Program-made: the position numbers and the translations under genes | The notes under the pieces: generated by a model | What the model was told of the DNA's origin: nothing | What the model saw: the letters and a program-made list of their open reading frames with translations, nothing else | Database searches by the model: none | Shown here: positions 1-12,488 of the stretch, piece by piece | How positions within the stretch are numbered: position 1 is the first letter of the stretch | Layout: each line of letters opens with the position of its first letter | Assembly (NCBI RefSeq): GCF_902826655.1 | Contig: NZ_CADEFR010000037.1 | Span: 1 to 37,217 of the forward strand | DNA: 37,217 nt | Reading direction: 5' to 3' | Source: an uncultured Methylibium sp. | GTDB lineage: Bacteria > Pseudomonadota > Gammaproteobacteria > Burkholderiales > Burkholderiaceae_C

Positions 1-1427
<1,427 letters not shown>

Positions 1428-1441
1428 ACGAGGCCAGGACC

Positions 1442-3472
<2,031 letters not shown>

Positions 3473-3482
3473 GGCCCCGACG

Positions 3483-3952
3483 ATGAGCGACCCTGCCCGC
3501 AAGCCCTACCGCATCCTCGGCATCCAGCAGATCGCGATCGGCGGTCCCGACAAGCAGCGCCTGCGCGCGCTGTGGGTCGACGTGCTGGGCCTGGCCGTGA
3601 AAGGCAACTTCGTCTCCGAACGCGAGAACGTCGACGAGGACATCTGTGCCATCGGCCGCGGCGCGCACGAGGTCGAGGTCGATCTGATGCAGCCGGTCGA
3701 TCCCGACAAGAAGCCGGCGGTGCACGCCACGCCGCTCAATCACGTCGGCCTGTGGGTCGACGACCTGCCGAAGGCCGTCGAGTGGATGACGGCCAACGGC
3801 GTGCGCTTCGCACCTGGCGGCATCCGCCGCGGCGCGGCCGGCCACGACATCTGCTTCATCCACCCGAAGGCCAGCGACGAGTTCCCGCTGTCGGGCGAGG
3901 GCGTGCTGATTGAGCTGGTGCAGGCGCCGCCCGAGATCGTGGCGGCCCTCGC

Positions 3953-3956
<4 letters not shown>
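3483..3956 (+). CDS. VOC family protein, methylmalonyl-CoA epimerase-like
   Basis: 157 aa, cytoplasmic. Two betaalphabetabetabeta (VOC) modules are visible, about residues 11-75 and 84-150. The second module has [10 protein letters not shown] and the ending FIHPK...[10 protein letters not shown], which is typical of methylmalonyl-CoA epimerase (2R/2S-methylmalonyl-CoA interconversion). Its place directly behind propionyl-CoA carboxylase fits that role. By alignment with the known metal site the ligands would be residues 16, 67, 87 and 144. Here these are Gln16, Asp67, His87 and Glu144, so the usual first His is Gln. The ATG at 3483 was chosen over an upstream GTG at 3465 because the latter overlaps pccA and adds only six unrelated residues. 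The stop overlaps the next start. Epimerase function is inferred; another VOC enzyme is possible. Confidence 0.75.
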
Positions 3957-5314
<1,358 letters not shown>

Positions 5315-5729
5315 CACGGTCTGCGTTCCGCGGACTTGTCTTGGCCTGTACCGCCGGGCTGGGGTTGAATGGATCGACGTTGTCGCTCTCAAGCTCCGAC
5401 AAGCAGACACCAGCACGATGGGAATGAGCCCCTGTTGATCTGAGTCGACCAGGGTTCGATAGACACCACGGAGCCTTCCTTCTGGCAACGATGGACGCCT
5501 CAATGAGCGGGGAGCGGCGCTCGCAAGAGCCCAGAACTGTGACGGCCATGCCCATGCTGCGAGGGGTGATCGCCACCACGCTGTGGCGGCGCCAGTCCGA
5601 TCGCCGCTGGCTTACTCTTTCCTACAGACTCGCGACACGTAGAGCGGCCCCGCGCATTGACGCATGGCGGGTGCAGTCCGATCATCGTCCGCGACACGAC
5701 CCGTGCCGCCACCGATCGAGGAGCCCCGC
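5315..5729. other. 415-base intergenic stretch of unlike composition
   Basis: No gene was assigned. The stretch is less GC-rich than its surroundings and lacks their codon-position bias. Short open frames exist on both strands (80 aa at 5491-5733 on +, 111 aa at 5244-5579 on -), but none has a recognised domain, a ribosome site or plausible codon use. A 10-base direct repeat CAGTCCGATC occurs at 5593 and 5674. The right end carries the likely promoter of the gamma-glutamyltransferase gene. The look is that of a decayed insertion or transferred fragment, but no transposase motif or terminal repeat was found. Confidence 0.4.
5657..5685 (+). promoter_or_regulatory. Candidate sigma-70 promoter of ggt
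   Basis: TTGACG (5657-5662) matches the -35 consensus in 5 of 6 bases. After exactly 17 bases comes GATCAT (5680-5685), matching the -10 consensus in 4 of 6. It would give a leader of about 38 bases before the ggt ATG at 5730. Prediction from sequence only. Confidence 0.4.
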
Positions 5730-7715
5730 ATGAAGTCGATTCCTTCCGCGACGATGCTGCGTCGCCTGGCGCTCGGCGCCGCGACCGCGACGCTGCTGGC
5801 CACGGCCGGTGCGCATGGGCCGGCGCCGCTCAGGACCCCCGGCACGCCGCCCGGCATCACGCTGCCGCCGACCACCGAGACCGTGCCGCCGCCACCGGCC
5901 TGGGACGGCGTGGCCTACAAGGGCGGCGTGGTGTCGGTGTCGCACCCGCTCGCGGCGAAGGCCGGTGCCGACGTGCTGGCGCGCGGCGGCAATGCCATCG
6001 ACGCGGCCGCGGCGATCCAGTTCATGCTCAACGTCGTCGAGCCGCAGTTCTCGGGCATCGGCGGTGGCGGTTTCATGATGATCCACCTGGCGCGGGGCAA
6101 CAAGACCTTCGCGATCGACGGCCGCGAGAAGGCGCCCGCCGCGGCGACGCCGACGCAGTTCGTGCTGACCGACGTGCCGGTGGCTCAGCGCTTCACCATC
6201 GCGTCGACCAGCGGGCTCGCGGTCGGCGTGCCGGGCACGCTGGCGACCGTGGACCACGCGCTGCGCCACTGGGGCACGATCCGCCTGTCCGAGGCGCTGG
6301 CGCCTGCCATCGAAGCGGCCGAGAAGGGCTTCGCGATCAACCGCTTCCTCGCCGCCAACATCGCCGGCGACGGTGGTCGCACCGGCTTCCAGCCGGAGAC
6401 CGCGGCGATCTTCCGTCCCGGCGGCGTGCCGCTGGCTGAAGGCGCGCTGCTGGTGCAGCCCGACCTGGCGAAGACCTTCCGCCTGATCGCGAAGCACGGG
6501 CCGCGCGTCTTCTACCGCGGCGAGATCGCCGAGGCCATCGTCGCGGCGCAGCAGCGCACGCGCACGCCGGTCGCGGCCGAGGGCGCGGGCCGCATGACGC
6601 TGAAGGACCTGGCCGACTACCGCACGGTGATCCGCGAGCCGATCCGCGTTGACTATCGCGGCTGGACCGTCGCCGACATGGCGCCGCCGTCGTCCGGCGG
6701 TCTCACGGTGGGACAGATGCTCGAGATGGTCGAGCGCTTCCCGATCGGTGATGCCGCGCAGGGCTTCGGCTTCGGCAGCGCGACCACGCTGCACGTGATG
6801 ACCGAGGCGATGCGCCTGGCCTTCGCCGACCGCGCGGTGTGGATGGGCGACGAGGACTTCGTGTCCGTGCCCAAGGTCGGGCTGCTGAACGCCGACTACG
6901 TGGCCAGCCGCTCGGCGATGATCAGTACCACGTCGCGCATGGCCACGCCCGCGGCCGGCAACCCGCTGCCCTACGACACCGCGGTCGACGGCAGGAAGGA
7001 CCGGCGTTTCACGCCCAGGCACGACGACGACGAGCACCGGCCCTCGCACACCACGCACTACTCGGTGGTCGACAAGTGGGGCAACGTGGTCAGCTTCACC
7101 ACCACCATCGAGGCGACCTGGGGCACCGGCATCACGGTGCCGGGCTACGGCTTCCTGCTCAACAACGAGCTGACCGACTTCAACTTCGACCCGGCCTTCA
7201 ACGCCACGACCGGCAACCCCGGCGCCAACGACGTCGCGCCGGGCAAGCGGCCGCGCAGCTCGATGGCGCCGGCGATCGTCTTCAAGGGCCGCGAGCCGGT
7301 GGCGGCCTATGGCTCGCCGGGCGGTGCGACCATCATCAACTCGGTGTTCAACGTGACGCTGAACCTGATCGACCACGGCATGAGCATCCAGCAGGCGATC
7401 AACGCGCCGCGGCTGTCGGTCACCAGCGCGGCGGGCACGATCTCGTGCGAGGGCGTCGAGCCCTTCATGCAGCCCAGGTTCAACCTCGCCACGCAGGACG
7501 CGCTGCGGGCGCTGGGCCACCTGGGGCTGGGTGCCGCCGGCAGCAACGGCTGCCTCGCGACCATCGGCTCGGTGCAGGGCGTGGTCATGGACCTGCGCAG
7601 CGGCCGCCAGTACGGCGGCGCGGACCTGCGGCGCGAAGGCACGGTGATCGGCCTCAAACCCGCCAAGGCGAAGGGCCCGAAGGACCGTGACGGCGAGGCG
7701 TCGGACGACGACTGA
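5730..7715 (+). CDS. ggt: Gamma-glutamyltransferase (periplasmic, N-terminal nucleophile hydrolase)
   Basis: 661 aa. Cleaves the gamma-glutamyl bond of glutathione and transfers or hydrolyses the glutamyl group. Residues 1-30 form a Sec-type signal peptide (MKSIPSATMLRRLALG... ATAGA), placing it in the periplasm. Family hallmarks are GGNAIDAAAAIQFML and GIGGGGFM near the N-terminus, PPSSGG, and the self-cleavage site before Thr441 in TTHYSVVD, which splits the precursor into large and small subunits. YGSPGGATI follows in the small subunit. The ATG at 5730 is preceded by GAGGAG. A frame extending upstream to 5664 lacks a ribosome site and would bury the signal peptide. The C-terminus ends in a charged tail (KAKGPKDRDGEASDDD). 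The stop lies inside the start region of the next gene. Confidence 0.93.
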   Translation: MKSIPSATMLRRLALGAATATLLATAGAHGPAPLRTPGTPPGITLPPTTETVPPPPAWDGVAYKGGVVSVSHPLAAKAGADVLARGGNAIDAAAAIQFMLNVVEPQFSGIGGGGFMMIHLARGNKTFAIDGREKAPAAATPTQFVLTDVPVAQRFTIASTSGLAVGVPGTLATVDHALRHWGTIRLSEALAPAIEAAEKGFAINRFLAANIAGDGGRTGFQPETAAIFRPGGVPLAEGALLVQPDLAKTFRLIAKHGPRVFYRGEIAEAIVAAQQRTRTPVAAEGAGRMTLKDLADYRTVIREPIRVDYRGWTVADMAPPSSGGLTVGQMLEMVERFPIGDAAQGFGFGSATTLHVMTEAMRLAFADRAVWMGDEDFVSVPKVGLLNADYVASRSAMISTTSRMATPAAGNPLPYDTAVDGRKDRRFTPRHDDDEHRPSHTTHYSVVDKWGNVVSFTTTIEATWGTGITVPGYGFLLNNELTDFNFDPAFNATTGNPGANDVAPGKRPRSSMAPAIVFKGREPVAAYGSPGGATIINSVFNVTLNLIDHGMSIQQAINAPRLSVTSAAGTISCEGVEPFMQPRFNLATQDALRALGHLGLGAAGSNGCLATIGSVQGVVMDLRSGRQYGGADLRREGTVIGLKPAKAKGPKDRDGEASDDD

Positions 7716-8298
7716 TCGCGTCGCGCTGCCGGCGCGGCGGCGCGTGCTGGCGCTGGCGCTCGGCGGCCTGGCTGCGGCCGGGCTGCATCGCGCGCCGGCC
7801 CGTGCCGCCGGACTCGGCGAAGCGCGCAGCCTCAGCGTCGGCGAGGCCGAGCTGGCGCGCCTCGTCGCGCAGCGCTTTCCCTTCGAACTGCGCGTGCCGG
7901 ACCTCGCCGACGCGCGCGCCACCCAGCCGCGCCTGCGGCTGCTGCCGCAGTCCAACCGGCTCGCGCTCGACGTGGACCTGCAGCTCACCGAACGCGTGCT
8001 CGGCGCGGCCTACCGCGGCCGCATGGCCTTCGACGCCGGCCTGCGCTACGACGCGGCCGATCCCGCGGTCCGCCTGTCGCAGGCTCGCGTTCGCAGCTTC
8101 CGTTTCGACAGCCTGCCCGGCGAATTCGCCGCGACGGTCAACCGCGTCGGCCGCGAACTCGCCGAGCAGCTGCTGGAGGGCCAGGCGGTCTACCGCCCGC
8201 GCGCCGAGGACCTGAAGACCGCCGAGTTGCTGGGCTATCGCCCGGGCACGATCACCGTGCTGGCCGACGGCGTGCGGATCTCGCTGGAGCCGCTGTAG
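7687..8298 (+). CDS. DUF1439-like exported protein
   Basis: 203 aa. An arginine-rich N-terminus followed by a hydrophobic run (RRRVLALALGGLAAAGL...ARA, about residues 17-42) is a signal peptide, possibly Tat-type because of RRR followed by VLAL. The mature part, with alternating hydrophobic/charged strands and LRLLPQSNRLALDVDLQL, resembles the DUF1439 family (E. coli YceB is a lipoprotein member); function unknown. The GTG at 7687 overlaps the ggt end by 29 bases; a GTG at 7744 would give a shorter signal sequence. No lipobox Cys is present, so unlike YceB it is probably soluble in the periplasm. The family call is from pattern memory and is moderate. Confidence 0.7.
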   Translation: MTARRRTTTDRVALPARRRVLALALGGLAAAGLHRAPARAAGLGEARSLSVGEAELARLVAQRFPFELRVPDLADARATQPRLRLLPQSNRLALDVDLQLTERVLGAAYRGRMAFDAGLRYDAADPAVRLSQARVRSFRFDSLPGEFAATVNRVGRELAEQLLEGQAVYRPRAEDLKTAELLGYRPGTITVLADGVRISLEPL

Positions 8299-8308
8299 CG
8301 GCCCCGGC

Positions 8309-9037
8309 TCACACCCCCGCCGCGGCGATCTCGCCGAAGGCGTGGTTCAGCCACAGCTTGAGCCGCTGCCGCTCCATCAGGCCGAGCGCCGGGCCTTCCT
8401 TGCCGCCGACGTTCTTGGCCGCCCAGAAGCTGCTGTTGCTCGCGTCGATCTTCTGCACCAGCGCGTCGTGCAGCCGTCGGATGTCGACGACGCGCGCCCC
8501 CAGCGCCACCGCACGCGCGAGTTCGCCCGACTTCTCGAGCTGGCTGAAGTCGTCGCCGCGCAGCTGGTTGCGCACCAGCACGTAGCGCAGGCGCTGGCCG
8601 AAGCGGTCGAGCAGGCGCTTGAGCAGGTCGACCGAGTCCTTGCCGGCGTCCATCACGTGCCAGTAGTGGATCGCCACGCCCGACAGGTCGGCCAGGTCGA
8701 GCACGCCGGACTCGTCCATCCACTTGACCAGCGGGTCGTGGGTCTGCGCCGCCAGGTCGACCAGCACGCGGCGGCCCGGCTGCTCGATCGCCGACTCGAC
8801 GATCGCGTCGAGCGCCTCGTAGCGGTCGACCAGCACCGGCGATGCGTAGCCGGAGTAGAAGCGCATCAGCGAGCCGTGCGAGCGGTCGGTGTCGTAGCCG
8901 ACGAAGGGCAGCTGGTGGTCGATGAAGTACTGCGCCAGCAGGCGCGCGACCAGCGACTTGCCGACGCCGCCTTTCTCGCCGCCGATCAGGTGCACCTTCG
9001 ACGTGTTGCCGGCTTCGAGCGTGGGGATCTGCGACAT
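8309..9037 (-). CDS. MinD/ParA-like P-loop ATPase, orphan
   Basis: 242 aa, cytoplasmic. Residues 22-28 (KGGVGKS) form a deviant Walker A motif with the signature lysine of the MinD/ParA/Mrp class. A switch-type region GYDTDRSHGSLMRFY and a Walker B-like strand RRVLVDLAAQTHD follow. The N-terminal ten or so residues precede the usual start of the fold. No ParB, MinC or MinE gene and no parS-like site is visible nearby, so it is not an obvious chromosome or division-site partner; orphan ATPases of this class often position protein complexes. The gene ends 10 bases from the convergent DUF1439-like gene. Its start is fixed by the only suitable ATG upstream of the P-loop. Confidence 0.8.
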   Translation of the reverse strand: MSQIPTLEAGNTSKVHLIGGEKGGVGKSLVARLLAQYFIDHQLPFVGYDTDRSHGSLMRFYSGYASPVLVDRYEALDAIVESAIEQPGRRVLVDLAAQTHDPLVKWMDESGVLDLADLSGVAIHYWHVMDAGKDSVDLLKRLLDRFGQRLRYVLVRNQLRGDDFSQLEKSGELARAVALGARVVDIRRLHDALVQKIDASNSSFWAAKNVGGKEGPALGLMERQRLKLWLNHAFGEIAAAGV

Positions 9038-9378
9038 CGCGATGGGGCTCCGTGAAGGGGGCGGGGTGGGCCGATTGTGCAGTGCCCGCCCGGACCGGCC
9101 GTCCGATACCGCAAGTCACGATTGCAGGTGCCGGAGCGCCCATTTGCGGCAGCGGCCGCGGGGCGGCCCGGGACGCGCCGTCGCAGCCTGGTCACCCGGG
9201 CTCGCGCCGACGCCCCGCCGGGCCGGGCCACCGGCCGGGCGCCACCGCCGGATCGTGAACTGTTTGGCACCTGGCGGCAGGCCCGCGCGGGCTGGCGCGC
9301 TAGTTGCGGGTGCCTGCGTACTTGTGTCGAGGCGCGTCCGCCGCGACCTCGATCCACCCGCCCACACCGCCCCCGCCC
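9038..9378. other. 341-base divergent intergenic region
   Basis: Separates the minus-strand ATPase from the plus-strand lipoprotein and should hold both promoters. No consensus -35/-10 pair stands out. A perfect 12-base palindrome GCCCGCGCGGGC lies at 9281-9292, about 90 bases before the lipoprotein start. An open frame extends across this region into the lipoprotein gene but its upstream part looks non-coding. Confidence 0.5.
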
Positions 9379-10500
9379 ATGAAGTCCCTGCAACGTCGCC
9401 TGACCCTGCTGGCCGGCCTGGCCGCCACCCTGCTGGCGGGCGGCTGCACCACCACCTCGCTGGTGCTCGGTGCGGTCGGCGTGGCCACCGACACCAGCAT
9501 GTCGTGGGCCATCGTCAAGCATGTGCACGACAAGCTGACCGACGGCGATCCGGTCTCCTGCATGCGGCTGGACAGCGTCAGCCGTGCGCTCAGCCCGCGC
9601 TGCGGTCCGCACGTCCCCGGCAGCCTGAAGCGCGCGGATGTCGCCAGCGCGCAGCTGCAGGGTTGCCCGCTCGCGATCGCGGCGCAGGATCCGCAGCTGT
9701 GGCCGGTGCTGCCCGAACTGCTGGACAAGGGCGCGCAGCCCGAGAACTGTCTGCAGTCGCCGCTGGCCAGGCTGGCGCAGCAGCCGGGCTGCCCGGACTT
9801 CTCGGCCGCGTCGCCCGAGGTGCTGCGCGCGATGACGTGGATGGCCGAGGCCGACGCCCGCGCGATCCGCCACGACGTCGTGCGCGCCTTCAGCTGCCCC
9901 AGCGCGCGCCGCGCCGGCCTGGACCAGGTGCTGGAACGCTGGCAGGCCGCCGGCGCGCTGCATCCCGACGCGGTCGGCTTCGGCGTGCTGGGCGCGCTGC
10001 ATCCCGATTACCTGGACTCGCCGTTCGCGCGCCGCCTGGAGTCCGGCGGCCACACGGCGCAGGCCGCGCTGGCGCCCTACGAAGGCAAGCAGCGTCCCGG
10101 CTTCGAGGAAGCGCTGCGCAGCAGCCACTGGGTGGCGCTGGACTGGTGGCTGACCCGCGTGCCGACGCTGGCCAACAGCGTGCCACCGCTGCAGGGCGAC
10201 CAGCTGCCCTGGCTGCCGCTGGCGCGCGTGCTGGTGCCGAGCTTCCTGGACGATCCCGAGCGCCAGCGCGACAGCATCGAGTTCCTGCTGGCCTACGGCG
10301 CCAACCCGCGCCAGAAGCTGCCGCACAGCCGGCAGCAGTCGGTGACGACGCAGGCCATCGCGCTGAAGAGCCCGCATGTCGCGCTGCTGCAGCAGCCGCC
10401 GCGCCTGCGCCGGCCCGCGACGACGACGCTGGCCGACGGCGTGCCGCGCACGCCGCCGTCCGCGACCGCCGCGGCGCTGGTGCTGACGACGGCGCGCTGA
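9379..10500 (+). CDS. Predicted lipoprotein of unknown function
   Basis: 373 aa. The N-terminus MKSLQRRLTLLAGLAATLLAGGC is a lipoprotein signal peptide with the acylated Cys in AGGC, a slightly relaxed lipobox. The mature chain has several further cysteines and mostly helical, Leu/Ala-rich segments. FLLAYGANPRQKL near residue 320 looks like one ankyrin-type repeat unit, but no full array is seen. No known family was recognised. The ATG at 9379 was chosen because it begins the signal peptide; the frame is open back to 9304. Stands alone on this strand, 38 bases before the next gene. Confidence 0.75.
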   Translation: MKSLQRRLTLLAGLAATLLAGGCTTTSLVLGAVGVATDTSMSWAIVKHVHDKLTDGDPVSCMRLDSVSRALSPRCGPHVPGSLKRADVASAQLQGCPLAIAAQDPQLWPVLPELLDKGAQPENCLQSPLARLAQQPGCPDFSAASPEVLRAMTWMAEADARAIRHDVVRAFSCPSARRAGLDQVLERWQAAGALHPDAVGFGVLGALHPDYLDSPFARRLESGGHTAQAALAPYEGKQRPGFEEALRSSHWVALDWWLTRVPTLANSVPPLQGDQLPWLPLARVLVPSFLDDPERQRDSIEFLLAYGANPRQKLPHSRQQSVTTQAIALKSPHVALLQQPPRLRRPATTTLADGVPRTPPSATAAALVLTTAR

Positions 10501-10538
10501 CGGCAGCCCCTGCCGGCGGCGGGACATCGCGGCCTGTT

Positions 10539-10856
10539 ATGGTCGGGGCAGCCACGGAGTCCGCCATCGCCAACGATCCCTCGCCGACGCACCGCCCCGC
10601 CTCCTCGCCGCGCGCGAGCCGTTCGAAGCGGTCCAAGGCCCCAGCCGTGTCGCTGGCCATGCCGATGCTGCGGCGCGAGGCGCTGCGCGAAGGTCTGCAA
10701 CGCGCCGTCGAACACCTCAAGGCCCACCGCGCCGACCTGATCGGCGACGGCTTCATCGCCGACTACGTGGCGCTCGACTGGCTGGAATGGCACGGCGGCA
10801 GCCTGCGCCTCACGGTGGTCGGCGGCAACGTGTGCCGCCAGGTGGCGCTGCGATAG
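10539..10856 (+). CDS. Small conserved-looking protein of unknown function
   Basis: About 105 aa. The first 45 residues are Ser/Pro/Arg/Lys-rich and probably disordered. The rest is compact: an amphipathic helix (LRREALREGLQRAVEHLKAHRADLI), then GFIADYVALDWLEWHGGSLRL and a C-terminal VVGGNVCRQ. That C-terminal part has regular codon use and looks like a real domain, though I cannot name it. The start is uncertain. The ATG at 10539 overlaps a -10-like TATGGT (10538-10543), so a GTG at 10647 or ATG at 10659 may be the true start. Its end overlaps the start of the downstream protease gene, suggesting joint translation. Confidence 0.6.
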   Translation: MVGAATESAIANDPSPTHRPASSPRASRSKRSKAPAVSLAMPMLRREALREGLQRAVEHLKAHRADLIGDGFIADYVALDWLEWHGGSLRLTVVGGNVCRQVALR

Positions 10857-11692
10857 CTGCCGCCGCGCAGCCCGCGATCGAGCCGCTGCTGCTGGCCGCG
10901 ACCCGCGTCTCGACCTTCCTGCAGCAGCGCCTGCTGACCCAGGCCAGCGGCTTCTTCTTCCAGCGCGACGAGCGGCTCTACCTCGTCACCAGCCGGCACG
11001 TCTGCTTCGACGAACCCAGCGGCCACCATCCGGACCGGCTGGAGATCGAGCTGCACACCGACGCCGGCAACATGACCGACTCGATCGGCTTCTCGATCCC
11101 GCTCTACCGCGACGGCCAGGGCGTGTGGATCGACGGGCTCGACGGGTCCGGCGAGATCGACGTCGCGGTGGTCGAGCTGGAGCGCGCTGCGCTGCCGGCC
11201 ACGGCGATCATCCGCGCCTTCACGCCGCAGCACCTGGAGGCGGTGCAGGCGGCCGCGGTCGAGGTCGGGACCTCGCTGCTGATCGTGGGCTTTCCGCTCG
11301 GCTTCCACGACACGCTGCACCACCTGCCCGTGGTGCGCCAGGCGGTCATCGCCTCGTCCTACGGCATGCGCTTCAAGGGCGAGGGCTATTTCCTCACCGA
11401 TGCGCGCACGCACCGCGGCACCAGCGGCGCGCCGGTGGTCGCGCGGCTGCCGGCGCCGCTGCCTGATCCTGCCGGGGGCGAACTGCAGCAACTGCCCTGG
11501 CTGCTGCTGGGCGTGCACTCGGCGAGGCTCGACGTCGACGGCCGCGACCTCGGCCTCGACGAGGCCCTGGGCCTGAACTGCGCCTGGTACGCCGACATCC
11601 TGATGGTGCTGACGCGCGGCGGGCCGCGCCCGCCGGCGCCCGCCGTGGCGCCCCCGGTCCCGCCCCCCGCTGCGCCCGCCAGGCGCAGCTGA
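10832..11692 (+). CDS. Trypsin-like serine protease, apparently intracellular
   Basis: 286 aa from the GTG at 10832. The chymotrypsin-like triad is readable: His56 in LVTSRHV, Asp110 in EIDVAVVEL, Ser198 in HRGTSGAPVV (GTSGAP). VGFPLGF before the serine is also typical of bacterial trypsin-like peptidases. There is no signal peptide, so it may act in the cytoplasm unless the start is wrong. The last 30 residues are Pro/Ala-rich and end in Arg-Arg-Ser. The start is uncertain: an ATG at 10787 would overlap the small upstream gene by 70 bases, the GTG at 10832 by 25. The upstream small protein is the only obvious partner; substrate unknown. Confidence 0.8.
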   Translation: MPPGGAAIAAAAQPAIEPLLLAATRVSTFLQQRLLTQASGFFFQRDERLYLVTSRHVCFDEPSGHHPDRLEIELHTDAGNMTDSIGFSIPLYRDGQGVWIDGLDGSGEIDVAVVELERAALPATAIIRAFTPQHLEAVQAAAVEVGTSLLIVGFPLGFHDTLHHLPVVRQAVIASSYGMRFKGEGYFLTDARTHRGTSGAPVVARLPAPLPDPAGGELQQLPWLLLGVHSARLDVDGRDLGLDEALGLNCAWYADILMVLTRGGPRPPAPAVAPPVPPPAAPARRS

Positions 11693-11711
11693 CGGGCGCG
11701 CTGCGCCGCGC

Positions 11712-12362
11712 TCACATGCACGACTGCCGGCGTGCATGCTCCTTGGTGTAGATCAGCGTCAGGTCCTGGGACGACCCTGCCGATCCCGACGAGTAGCCGT
11801 GCACCAGCATCACCGTGTGGCGGCCCGGCGCGTCCATGCGGTACAGCGTGACCGCCGATCCGGCACCCTGCGGCTGGCACAGGGCCTTGAGCTTGAAGCC
11901 GGCGCGTTCGAGCGCGCCGATCGGGTTCGCCTGGTTGTCGGTGGTCGCGTCCATGCCCAGGTTGGCCTCGATGGGCGCGGCCTGCGTGCCGGCCAGCCGG
12001 ACGACCCAGCCGCCCGCCGTCTTCTTGCCCTGGCCCGACCGGTCGGCGTAGAGCCAGTGGGTCGGCTGACCGTCGACGACGGCCATGACCGTGCCGTAGC
12101 GCTGGTGCGTGTCGGGCCGCGCCACCGGCGAGCGGGGCAGCGGCTGCGGACCCGGCGTCTTCCAGCGGATCGGCTGGTCGCTGCCGACCTGCCAGCCCAC
12201 GGGGGCCCGGCTGTCGGCCGGCGGCATCAGCGCCAGCACCAGCGTCGCCAGTTCCACCGTGCCGGGCTTGGCCGCGGGCGGGGCGCCGGACACCGGCGTC
12301 GCCAGCAGACCGGCCAGGCTTGCGGCCACCAGCAAGAGGACGCGGTTCGCGCTGCGGGTCAT
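11712..12362 (-). CDS. Secreted protein of unknown function
   Basis: 216 aa. Residues 1-27 (MTRSANRVLLLVAASLAGLLATPVSGA) are a clear Sec signal peptide, so the product is periplasmic or exported. The mature chain contains PTHWLYADRSGQGKKTAGGWVVRL and HTVMLVHGYSSGSAG. The latter recalls an alpha/beta hydrolase nucleophile region, but no GxSxG motif is present. Two cysteines occur in the mature part, one next to last. The ATG at 12362 is preceded by GAGGAGAG. Convergent with the protease gene (19 bases between stops) and divergent from uppP. No family recognised. Confidence 0.75.
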   Translation of the reverse strand: MTRSANRVLLLVAASLAGLLATPVSGAPPAAKPGTVELATLVLALMPPADSRAPVGWQVGSDQPIRWKTPGPQPLPRSPVARPDTHQRYGTVMAVVDGQPTHWLYADRSGQGKKTAGGWVVRLAGTQAAPIEANLGMDATTDNQANPIGALERAGFKLKALCQPQGAGSAVTLYRMDAPGRHTVMLVHGYSSGSAGSSQDLTLIYTKEHARRQSCM

Positions 12363-12431
12363 CGGGCTCTCCTCGGGCTGGCGCGGACGCCGCGCCAGGC
12401 GATGCTCGCGCGAACCCGCCGGCTCCGCAAG

Positions 12432-12455
12432 CCACGAACGTGGTGCCGCTAACAT
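12432..12455. promoter_or_regulatory. Palindrome and -10-like box upstream of uppP
   Basis: CCACGAACGTGG (12432-12443) has 5-base perfect arms around AA. Six bases on is TAACAT (12450-12455), a possible -10 box, about 34 bases before the uppP TTG start. No -35 consensus is present, so an activator or repressor could use the palindrome. Sequence-only prediction. Confidence 0.3.
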
Positions 12456-12488
12456 GCCCCGCTTTGCCGACCCGACGAAGGTTGCTCC

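Noticed and set aside
12100-12362. Secreted protein as an alpha/beta hydrolase
   Set aside because: The VHGYSSG segment recalls one, but there is no GxSxG nucleophile motif and it lies at the C-terminal end.
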